Of a DNA stretch of 64,000 nt, positions 15,064 to 24,372 are shown piece by piece. The position numbers and the translations under genes were made by a program. Origin of the DNA: Ricordea florida. Lineage: Eukaryota > Cnidaria > Anthozoa > Corallimorpharia > Ricordeidae. The stretch's first letter is position 1. Each line of letters opens with the position of its first letter. Location of the stretch: positions 35,620,636 to 35,684,635 of the forward strand of contig OX453272.1 in NCBI GenBank assembly GCA_949710005.1, written 5' to 3'. Under the pieces are notes generated by a model. The model searched no databases. It was not told the DNA's origin and was given only the letters and a program-made list of their open reading frames with translations.

Positions 15064-18000
15064 AACTCGTCTCTTGTCGTAGTAAGCGGAAAGCCCGAGT
15101 TTCTCCTGGTGGTACGTTGTCATCTTTCCGTGGTCCATTCGGAATCCCCGGTTTTCTGCCAGGTCGAGTGCTCCATACAGGGCTGCTTTGTATCGGCCCC
15201 AGGTCAAATCGTTGTCTTTTTTCGACATCCCCTTCGCCGAGGTTTTACTTTTTCCTGTCCCATCGTCTACGTAGTACGCCTTGCTGCATAGAGCGATGGC
15301 CCGGGTTCCCTCGAACTCGAGTTTGAACAGGTTCGGCGTCCGGCCGCTCCATTTATCCCAAGCCAGCCATTTCTTTTTGCAGCCCTCGAACTCTTCGCGG
15401 AGCTCGGGGCGGACGACGTCGTCCAGGTTTTTCCCGGCGATTTCCATGTACAGGCTATCGGTATCCATCTGTAGGAGCTCGAAGGATCTTCGGTCTACGA
15501 AATGGTCCAGGAAGTCGTAGTAGAATTCGAGCATCCGTAGTTTGGCTAGCTGATAGACTGTGATTCCGATTTGGAACGGGCGGGTGATCTCGATCTTCTG
15601 CTTCCTCCTGTGGATCTCGTAGGCGTAACCTATTTCGTCGAGGTCCTCGAACCAGGAAGAGCGGAGAGCACGATCGACAACCGCTTCGTCATCTGTGTAG
15701 GAGACCAATGTCTGGCGCTCCAGCGCTTCGATGAATTTACCGTAGCAGCTATTCCCTAGTAGTTTAAACAGGTCAGCGAATAGTGCTTTGTCCTTGTTGG
15801 TATCCCCTTCTCGTCGAGCTTCTGTAACCTGGTCTACGAACCAGCCGAAGATCTTTTGCGGTTTGTAGTTGATCGTCCGGTACACCTCGGTGACAACTAA
15901 ACCGTGGGCGAGGTACCAGCGGAGCAGAGGGGCGTACAACAGAATCTTCTTGGCCCATAAGGCCCCGACAAGCTTCGGTTCTGTTGAGCGGGTTCGTCCC
16001 ATTCGCTCGAGATAGTCCAGCATCTCTTGGGGAACCGCTTCGATGGGGATCTTCTTGCTGTGGAAGAGCGGGGGCATTTCTTCGAACTTTGGCCAGAGGT
16101 GTTCGGGGACCTCGATGTCAACCTCGGCGAACCCGAACCACCTTCCTTCTCGTAGAGCCTCCACAAACCCATCGACATCGTCCGGACTACGGTAGTGGAT
16201 CACCGTTCCCTCCCCACAGGGCATAGGGGCTGCCATGGTAGAGAGGTAGAGCGCGTTCGCGTCGTAGCCGAGGATGCGTTGACATTGGTGGGCCTGGTCG
16301 TATTGGTGCGACCGGATCCGCGAGACCCCCACCTCGTGGTAGCGGGTAAATACAATCGAAGGCCCTCCGACAACCGCCGCTTTGAGCATGTCGTACGCTT
16401 CTTTGTTGGGGGCATACAGCTCGGGCGGGTTGGGGCTGCGAAGTGTGCCTCGCAAGACGAACCTCATCGACACTCCAGGTAGACTAACCGCATCTTTGAA
16501 GATGTCGATTCCATACGTGGTGTAGAAGTCTGGCATTTTGGCCAGGGCTTCGACGAAGGGCCCCACGTCGAGATTGTTGTAGTAGCGGAGCCAGTCCGCG
16601 AAGGTCTGCATCCCCTTCTCCCGGAATACCCGCTTGCAGTCTCGATATTCCGAAAGGGAAAGAAGATATTTGCCTTTCAGTTTCGAAAACCACTGTGGGT
16701 AGTCCGGTAGGCCAGGGAAGTCGAGCTTGTCGGGCGAGTCGAACCATTCGTACGGAAACCAAGACTTCGTGAGAGTGCAACCGTAGGCTTTGACCCAAGC
16801 ATCGTAGGTTTTGCCAGGACCGATGTAGTTCAAAACGTCCAGAAATTTGAAGCCCGGAGTTGTGATAAACATAACCTGGTTTTCCTTACACCCCACTTTG
16901 ATGGACTGGTCGGTCGTCTTGCAGATTACTGGGACGAAGTGGTTCCGGATCAAGTTCAAATCGTACTTCCCCGAATTGAATCCAAGCACAGGGACTTGGT
17001 CGCACCACTCTTCGATCGCTTCCCGATACTTTTTTGGTAAGAGCTCGATGGTGTCGGGCAGGAACCTCGCATTAACATGTTCGCGTATCCGAACGGCCCG
17101 TCGTTCTAGCGCTCGAACAAATTCTTCGACCAACAACTTAGACTCTCGTACGCATAGGTGTTTGGGAGTCGGATCCAGGGTGTCTGATATGGAGACGGAG
17201 ATAGGAACGTGGTCTCCCTCTATAGTCAAATCGGCGGTCGGCTTTTTCGCACTGGACTTGTCGAGGTAACTCTCGAAGTCGTACACGATCGCGTGGGGGT
17301 AGGTTGTTGTCTTTGGATCGGGGATGCGATCTTTTCTCCAAGGTTTTGGCTCCTCGTGCTGCCACCTAACCACAAGACGATACCCGGCGGCGCGGAGTTT
17401 GGCTTCACGCCCGAGTGTCTGTTGGTATACCATTTCGCGTGTGACAGGGCTTTCCTTTTTCTTGGAAAGATTCTGAAGTAGCTCCTGGCGTTGCTTCGGT
17501 GATGGGAAACAGATTTTACATCCGTGCCATAGGCAACCATTGAATTGGAAGACGGTCTTTGAGATGGGATCATAACCATCTACGGCGCAACCTTCTATCA
17601 TTCGCTCGCCTCCATGTCCACATAGCTGGTGATGGATATGGATGCCCCTAGTGCGGGCTTCATACTCGAGCCACTGTAGCGCTTGTATGCTATCCAGTTT
17701 TTGTGGGTAGAAAGCCTTCTCAAAGGTCGATTGTGGAGCTTCAACTTTCTCTCCTTTGCAGACAACTTTTGTCTCACCTTCGATGCAACGGTCTGCATGG
17801 CGATGGAGATGGCAGGACTGTGTAAGCCGCGCATTGCACTCCCCACACACGTATACATGCGCTAGTTTCTGTATGTCGCGAATGAGAAACGCGTGCCCCT
17901 CGTATACGCCGATCGTCATTGGTGGAATACCTACTTTTTCATAGTGTGCTGGTTGCCTCCGATGCAGCCAATCTCCAGACTCTGTCGGTTCGTATACCCG

Positions 18001-19011
18001 GATCCCGAGTCGGAAGTGCTGCTCTACTTTTCGCAGCCCGTCCAGAGAAAAGCCCTTCGGGGGCCCAACCCCTGGGCAATTCTCGTGCGATTGGTATATC
18101 TCTCTAGCGAGAGCTTGGGCTTGTAGGGTGCAACGATCCACACGCGCCCCTCTATGGACGGCGATACACCGAAAGAGACAGAGGTTATCTCCGTACGTGT
18201 CCAAGGAGTACAACCCCCGCTTTCTTCGGAGCCAGTCGGGTAGTGGTCCTGTACCCAACAGAGGCGCCTGCCGATCTACTACGACCTTGACTTCCACATA
18301 GATAAAGCGAATGAATACCCATTTGGTGCTAGGTCGCTCGATTTGGACCCTTGACAAGCGCTTCTCGTCTTCCGCCTGCACCCAGTCTCTAGCTTCCGGC
18401 TCGAGCCGCTGGATCCAGGGACTGCCTTTTGCTGTTTTTCTCCACAACATGATTTTTCCCGTTTCGATGTGTCTTAGTCGATAGGTGTAACTGTATCGCA
18501 GATAGCAGCTGGTGACGACCTTCTCGTGGAGCTTATCCATAATCCGATCCACCAGAGGCCCGTCCACGCCTCAGAAGAAAGACCACTTCCAGAAGCGCCG
18601 CCCGTGTTGCTCACCCTCTCTTTCTCCATCCAACTCTTCGAGTATTCGTGACCCTTCTGCGATAATAGATCGCGCTAAGGGGGCTCGCCGGTTTTATATT
18701 TTTCTACGAGCTTCTGCTCTCATAGTTGGAGTAGTCCTCTTTTGGACACCCTCCGCGAGAAGAGCGGCGTCAACCTCTCTCGCAAGTTGACGGAGTTCAC
18801 GGGCGCGTTGCCACTTCTTGTGTGGGTTCTCTATCCCTCCTCCGGTTATAGCAGGGTATATCCCCGTCTGTAGCGCTCGCCGGAGTCTTTTCCTCCATTC
18901 CACGGCGCGTGCCTCTGCGATAGCTCGCAAAAGGTCAGCTTTTCGTAACCTCGAGCTCGCGGTCAAACCATAGCTTCTTGCTAAAGAGCGTAACTCTTTG
19001 ACGGTGGACAT
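15013..19011 (-). pseudogene. A: protein-primed type B DNA polymerase, two premature stops
   Basis: Same architecture as the intact B copy (37,495-41,472). Two in-frame nonsense codons lie in the N-terminal part: a TAA at 18,694-18,696 (after EARRKI) and a TGA at 18,571-18,573 (CGA in B). Downstream, 1,184 codons are open and hold OTU-like CLFRCIA, CxxC/HxxxH finger, exonuclease YDFESYLDK, GFNSGKYDLNLI, polymerase motifs DANALY, KLLGNSCYGK, DTDSLY and KGMSKK. If translation restarted after the stops only the SAP part would be lost. Start at 19,011 (MSTVKELRSLA) follows the TIR by about 75 bp. Confidence 0.85.
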
Positions 19012-19085
19012 AGTGTGGAAATACCTTTGATACACCACTCTCTAAATGGAAATACTTTTGGTATCGCCACTCTCTAAATGTGTGT

Positions 19086-19420
19086 CGCCAACGTTTTTTC
19101 CGAAGATTTATAGTATGCATATTTGTCTAAATTGAAATTGCTCATTAATTTTCGGAAAACGCTCGGAAAATCTTCGGATCATCTTCGGGTCATCTTCGGG
19201 TCATCTTCGCGCATGTTTGCCTTGGGAACCTTACCGCCTTTCAATACAGCTTCTAGAGTGGTTTATACGATTTGACCCTTTCCCCACTGAAAAACGACTT
19301 CTAGCGTGTGGTATTTAACTGTCACCTCTTATCCTATTTTTGTTTTACCTTGGGAGCCTTTCCACGCTGAAAAACGGCTTCTAGAGGTGGTGGTATTTAA
19401 ATGATCCCAACTATACTATT
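19086..19420. repeat. Element A right terminal inverted repeat
   Basis: Reverse-complement match of 4,964-5,298. Differences include CTCCCC/CTTTCC-type single changes and the terminal ATT in place of ACT. Followed by target duplication ATTGC (19,421-19,425). Confidence 0.9.
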
Positions 19421-19425
19421 ATTGC

Positions 19426-19524
19426 GGAATATTTAGGAAGATAGTTTCTTCTGGCTTCGCTGATGATGGATTCATTGTAACCCGATGAATAGTGGATGTC
19501 GCTTTTAAACCAAACGGAACCTTC
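19426..19524 (-). pseudogene. C: major capsid protein, N-terminal start region
   Basis: Minus-strand frame contains HRVTMNPSSAKPEETIFLNIP, equivalent to HRLTFHPSSAKPKELLYVDIP in element A (shown in short: NPSSAKPEET, IFLNIP). It stops at the element A boundary and, discounting one ATTGC copy, the frame continues at 4,958. This is direct proof of where A inserted. Confidence 0.8.
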
Positions 19525-19920
19525 AATCAATTCATCAATCAATCAATACTTTATTTATACACGTAACGCCTAGGAGCTATATAAGCTCGTTAATAATACG
19601 TACGTGTGTGAAATTACATTCACAAAGGCCATACCCCAACACCGGGAACTACGTCCCCTACTCTTTGCGAACAGCGTGTGGGTTCTTTAACGTCCCACGA
19701 AGTTATTTTAACCAAGGGCTGTGAGACGAGACCTACGGTTTATCGTCCTTATCCGAGAAGACTAGAAAGTCTAACCATTTGCAGATGTCATTACAAAGGC
19801 AGCATATTCTCCTCAAATAATTTAAAGACCCTGAGTGATGGTCCGGCCGAGGTTCGAACCCACGACCTCCCGCACGATAGTCCAGTGCTCAACCAACTGA
19901 GCTAACTGGTCGGCGGTTAA
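19525..19920 (-). mobile_element. tRNA-derived SINE
   Basis: On the minus strand near 19,918 to 19,840 the sequence has an A-box (TTAGCTCAGTTGGTTGAGC) and B-box (GGTTCGAACCT) spaced as in a tRNA, then an unrelated body and a TTGATTGATTGA-type tail near 19,530. Typical tRNA-headed SINE of about 390 bp. It lies between the capsid and integrase remnants of C. Confidence 0.75.
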
Positions 19921-20002
19921 ACCTTGAACGATAGATAGGTTTGGATCTTATTTATCGCTTATTGAGATAGACATTTATGATTTATTGGATTTAAATCTTT
20001 AA

Positions 20003-20890
20003 ATGGAATTATCCAAGATCTATTATAGTACTGATGGTTATTGGAAGCGTTATTCCGCCAATGAAAAGCTTGCAAGTAAAGTAAATGTTAGTAAATTGGT
20101 CAGAAAAGCAAGCGATTTGGAAAATCTATTTATCCCCTCCAAAATACATACCGAGGCCGAGATGGACCGTGAAATAAACCTAATGAGGTACATCAGGCGG
20201 ATCTGTTATTTTTGCCCTTCGATAGATTTCGAGGTAAGACTTATAAGTGTGCATTAGTCGTCGTCGATGTTGCAAGAAGATACAAGGATATGCTGAAGCG
20301 CTTACATCGAAAGAGTCTAGCGAGCTGGCTCGTGCTTTTAAAAGACTACAGAAATATTGATGAAGCAGCATAATGTCATTATACAGAGAAGCGAAGCAAA
20401 TAATCACCGTTCTCAAGCGCTTGTGGTCATCAGTATTACCAGGAATTTTTGATTGAGGACAGATCTAGAATTTGGGTTAAAAGGCTCCCTGGTATTATGA
20501 AGGTTTTAAATTCGACTCCAACACGTTTGACTGGTAGACAGCCGATTATGGCTTTAATTTAAAATTGGAGAAGTTAGAGATTATGGGTGGAAGATATAAA
20601 CGAGCCGTAGGTATAGATGAACCCCGGTTACCTATGGCTGTTTACGTCAGATATTTATTGGCTAACGGCGAGCTGGAATCTGGTCGGAGGAGAGCCACTG
20701 ATCCCTATTGGTCGTTGGAAATTTATGAACTTAATCGAATTATTGTTAGCAAAAATCAACCTGTTTTGTATTACTTGAAAATGGACCTAGAAGATCTTTT
20801 ACCAGGGAGGAATTATTGGTGGTTCTTTACGATACCGCATTACCTCCTGAGCAAGTGCTTAATAATTAGATTTCTTAAGGGTGTTACACT
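20003..20890 (+). pseudogene. C: DDE integrase, degraded
   Basis: Opens with MELSKIYYSTDGYWKRYSA, matching the A/B integrase start (SGIYYSPQGYWKG). Then, across frameshifts, come a VVVDVARRYKD-like core, KQHNVIIQRSEA, LPGIM, NSTPTRLTGRQP and the C-terminal RRRATDPYWSLEIYELNR, QPVLYYL. A central piece including part of the catalytic core has been deleted or scrambled near 20,350-20,420. Same orientation relative to the polymerase (convergent) as in A and B. Confidence 0.8.
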
Positions 20891-21495
20891 TTAAACAACA
20901 AAGCACGCAATTTGATTTTGTATGCCCGATTTTGTTGTTTAATCCCTCCAGAGATACTAGATCAGAATCGAATTTAACATATTGTAATTTAATTTTACAG
21001 TCCGAATAAAAACAGTGTGTATATTTTTCTATTAGATCACGTAAAAATGGTTTATCTACATGATTTTCCGGATCATATCCATTATATTTTTTTTGTCTTT
21101 AGCTATGCTGTTATCATGCATTCGGTTGACTGTTACTTCGATTTCGTCAGAGCAGGATTTGCATTTCTTTTTTTGTCTTTTCATGTATACATACCTGGGA
21201 TCCATAACATTCGATGCATTGCTTGCCTATTTTTTTGTGTTTACATATCTGAGATCCTCCGCACTTGCCACACTCTTCTTTTAGTCGTTCATGTACATGC
21301 ACATATTCCTACTTCATTACAGTCACGACATCTACTTTTTTGTTTACCATGTGGACATCTATTCTTCTTTCTGTATTTTCTAGCATGTTCTCGACACTTC
21401 GAACAAGATTTCATTTCTCGCCCTTCTTTGATGAAAGAACTTGGACATCTATAGGTCTTACATCGTTTACAATTCACATTACTTGGTTCACTCAT
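20890..21495 (-). pseudogene. C: zinc-repeat protein with CxH/CxxC units and HNH-like tail
   Basis: Starts MSEPSNVNCKRCK, then SFIKEGREMKSCSKCREHARKY (in short: CSKCREHA), then repeated units of the form CPHGKQKSRCRDCNEVG and CKHKKIGKQCIECYGSQVC, where CxH and CxxC pairs alternate. Further down, in a broken frame near 20,900-20,990, a VSLEGLNNKIGHTKSNCVLC motif resembles HNH-type nuclease cores. Such CxH/CxxC repeats occur in giant-virus and virophage proteins. At least two frameshifts. Function inferred only as nucleic-acid binding. Confidence 0.5.
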
Positions 21496-21509
21496 ATACT
21501 AATACGATT

Positions 21510-22076
21510 GTCTTTCAATTTTACAGTTCGTTGAAATATTTTCTAAAAATTCCTCTGATAAATTCACATGCATCTCGTACTTATTGGTATGTTATTGATA
21601 ATGTTATATTTATCTTCCCAGAGAGGAAGACTATTATTTTAATCGCTTTTCATATATAGTTTGGTAAACAATTATTACTCCACAGTATTTATCCTTATCA
21701 AAATAACAGTTAACCACTTCGGGTTGAGTGTTCATTAAGTTGGCTAATTTATCCCGATTTATAGGGAAACTACATTTAGTCGCCGAATTGATTAGACAAA
21801 TACATGCATTACTGGGTGTATTATCGTTTAATTTACGTTTTAGCATACAGTGTACTAGTAGCGTCAATGCCATCCTCTAAAGACTTGCATCCCACTAAGA
21901 CTAAAGTTCCATTCTTAAACAACTTACAATTAATTTGCCTTTCTCCTAGATTAACTATTATGCATGGTTCTTTGATTTTTAAACTTCCCACTTTTATATG
22001 GATTGATTCCAATAATCTGGTCATTAAATTTCATATCTAAATCAACATTTGTGTTACTGTGGGATTTCAGAGTCAT
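21510..22076 (-). pseudogene. C: TBP-like transcription factor, degraded
   Basis: The ATG at 22,076 overlaps the polymerase stop. The first half has INCKLFKNGTLVLVGCKSLE, the signature of the C-terminal strand pair of a TBP lobe. The second half has FPINRDKLANLM, a CYFDKDKYCGVIIVY segment equivalent to the YxPxxxPGVxxxY of TBP, then KIIVFLSGKINIT and a CEFIRGIFRKYF helix: a full second lobe. Frameshifts near 21,960, 21,850 and 21,590 break it. It resembles the divergent TBP-like proteins of giant viruses more than canonical TBP. It would bind promoter DNA and recruit TFIIB, for which C also has a gene. Confidence 0.6.
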
Positions 22077-22286
22077 CGTTTATCAACCGTAATTGGCTCA
22101 TTAATGGAGTTAAAATGTCCAATGGCATATGTGTCGGTTGAGTCTTTTCTGATAATTCTTTTATCATCAAACGGTGATAATGCAACTTTGTTAATCGTTT
22201 CTGTGTAGATATCATGTAATCTGCTATTTATTACATTCATTTTCAGGTATTGTTTTTCCTGTTTAGATAGACACTCTTTGTAATCC
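22077..22286 (-). pseudogene. C: DNA polymerase, C-terminal end
   Basis: Reads DYKECLSKQEKQY, then MNVINSRLHDIYTETINKVA and LSPFDDKRI, the conserved C-terminal end of adenovirus-like Polinton polymerases, ending at a TGA that overlaps the TBP-like start. Joined originally to 24,373-27,037 but separated by the repeat block at 22,287-24,372, with roughly 100 codons missing. Confidence 0.7.
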
Positions 22287-24372
22287 TACGGAAGCTTTAA
22301 AGGGACATCTATAAAATTCTTGAGTTCGAGTTGTTGAGTACGAGTTCGAGTTGTTAAGTACGAGTTGTTGAGTACGAGTTCGAGTTGTTAAGTAGGAGTT
22401 GTTGAGTACGAGTTCGAGTTGTTAAGTAGGAGTTGTTAAATACGAGTTGTTAAATACGAGTTTGAGTTCTTAAGTACGAGTTTGAGTTGTTAAGTACGAG
22501 TTCGAGTTGCTAAGTACGAGTAGTTAAGTACGAGTTGTTAAGTACGAGTTGTTAAGTACGAGTTGCTAAGTACGAGTTGCTAAGTACGAGTTGCTAAATA
22601 CGAGTTGTTAAGTACGAGTTGTTAAGTACGAGTTGTTAAGTACGAGTTGCTAAGTACGAGTTGTTAAGTACGAGTTGTTAAATACGAGTTGTTAAGTACG
22701 AGTTGTTAAGTACGAGTTGTTAAATACGAGTTCGAGTCGCTAAGTACGAGTTGTTAAGCACGAGTTGTTACGTACGAGTTGCAGGCAAAATTATATTCCT
22801 ATAGGATGAATAACAGTTTTGAAAATATGAAATGCAAAAGCATCCAGAAATCTGTTATTAAACGAGAAATATTTCATGAGGATTATACGGAAGCTTTTAA
22901 GGGACATCTATAAAATTCTTGAGTTCGAGTTGTTGAAGACGAGTTCGAGTTGTTAAGTTCGAGTTGTTAAGTACGAGTTGTTAAGTACGAGTTCGAGTTG
23001 TTAAGTACGGGTTGTTAAGTACGAGCTCGAGTGGTTAAGTAGGAGTTGTTAAATACGAGTTCGAGTTGCTAAGTACGAGTTGTTAAATATGAGTTGTTGA
23101 GTACGAGTTCGAGTTATTAAGTACGAGTTGTTAAGTGCGAGTTGTTGAAGACGAGTTCGAGTTGTTAAGTACAAGTTGTTAAATATGAGTTCGAGTTGCT
23201 AAGTACGAGTTGTTGAGTACGAGTTCGAGTTGTTAAGTACGAGTTGTTAAATACGAGTTGTTAAATACGAGTTCAAGTTGTTAAGTACGAGTTGTTAAGT
23301 ACGAGTTCGAGTTGTTAAGTACGAGTTGAGTGGTTAAGTAGGAGTTGTTAAATACGAGTTCGAGTTGCTAAGTACGAGTTGTTAAATACGAGTTGTTGAG
23401 TACGAGTTCGAGTTGTTAAGTACGAGTTGTTAAGTGCGAGTTGTTGAAGAGGAGTTCGAGTGGTTAAGTACTTGTTGTTAAATATGAGTTCGAGTTGTTG
23501 AGTACGAGTTCGAGTTGTTAAGTACGAGTTGTTAAATACGAGTTGTTAAATACGAGTTCAAGTTGTTAAGTACGAGTTGTGAAATACGAGTTGTTGAGTA
23601 CGAGTTCGAGTTGAATCAGCGGTATCAAAGCATGTGAGGAGGGAGCTATGGTTCTGCTTTATTCAGGCAATTTCTCGCTAGATTCGGTTGTGCCGGTTCA
23701 GATTCAACAAAAACTGTTTCTTTCAAGCAAACACCAGCTTGACTTGACGAATCCTTGCAACTTTCTCCAGGACATATTGTCTTGTTATTGTTTATACTTA
23801 AAATGAAATATTTTCTATTCGGCAAACCGCAAGAGAATACAAACAACCATATGTTGTATAAAGGAATAACATGCACCAGTAATTGAGAAAGCTTCGCCAT
23901 TCATGGTCAATCATGCCTAATTATTCCTTTTAGCCCAAGGATCTTTACTACAATGCAAGTTAAATTAATGTTGGAAATTAAACAACTCGATTTCGGTCCA
24001 GTTGCGTGGTAAACGAGATTCATGACCCGTCAGCAATTAAAATGTGAAAGATACGTGTTGCATGTTCCGTATTTCCTTGTAATAATGGGGCAAAACACCC
24101 TTGACAACCTCAATGTAATGAAAAAGTAGGAATAATACACCAATAGTTGCAGCAACTGGGCCTCCTCCGCAATAAATCTTTTTCAGTCCAAATCATTGTC
24201 ACTCGCAGAACTCAACAGATTTTGCTCCCGCGATACTTTCGTTTTAATACCGATGATTCAACTCGAACTCGTACTTAACAACTCGAACTCGTACTCAGCA
24301 ACTCCTACTTAACAACTCGAACTTAGCAACTCGAACTCGTATATAACACTCGTACTTAACAACTCGTACTAA
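22287..24372. repeat. 2-kb insertion made of GAGTTGTTAAGTAC tandem repeats
   Basis: A 14-bp unit GAGTTGTTAAGTAC, with frequent extra GAGTTC hexamers and AAATAC/GAGTAC variants, fills about 22,325-22,780 and 22,920-23,610. Both arrays are preceded by the same leader (GGAAGCTTT..AAGGGACATC, TATAAAATTCTTGAGTTCG). A short array in the opposite orientation lies at 24,247-24,370. Between 23,615 and 24,245 is non-repeat sequence without recognisable coding. The block splits C's polymerase gene and looks like a transposable element with tandem-repeat ends. Confidence 0.75.

Larger units (their letters stand above)
4964..19420 (+). mobile_element. Element A: Polinton/adintovirus-like element, 14.46 kb
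   Basis: Bounded by 335-bp inverted repeats (4,964-5,298 and 19,086-19,420) and a 5-bp direct repeat ATTGC at 4,959-4,963 and 19,421-19,425. The left terminus reads AGTAGTATAG; the right terminus has one mismatch (CTATACTATT). Gene set: SAP protein, penton and capsid proteins, ATPase, retroviral-type integrase and protein-primed polymerase. This combination defines Polinton/Maverick elements and adintoviruses. No adenovirus-type protease is recognisable. It is inserted in element C's capsid gene. Polymerase, ATPase and the 9,264-10,245 gene are broken, so this copy is probably not autonomous. Confidence 0.9.

Noticed and set aside
4959-19425. Classical 6-bp target duplication for element A
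   Set aside because: Sixth bases differ on either choice of boundary, while 5 bp restores the outer reading frame exactly.
19838-19918. Genuine tRNA gene
   Set aside because: A- and B-boxes are fine but it continues into a SINE body with tail, and the arms do not give a clean cloverleaf.
22310-23610. CRISPR-like regular array
   Set aside because: Units are contiguous with no unique spacers, in a eukaryotic context; it is a tandem repeat.
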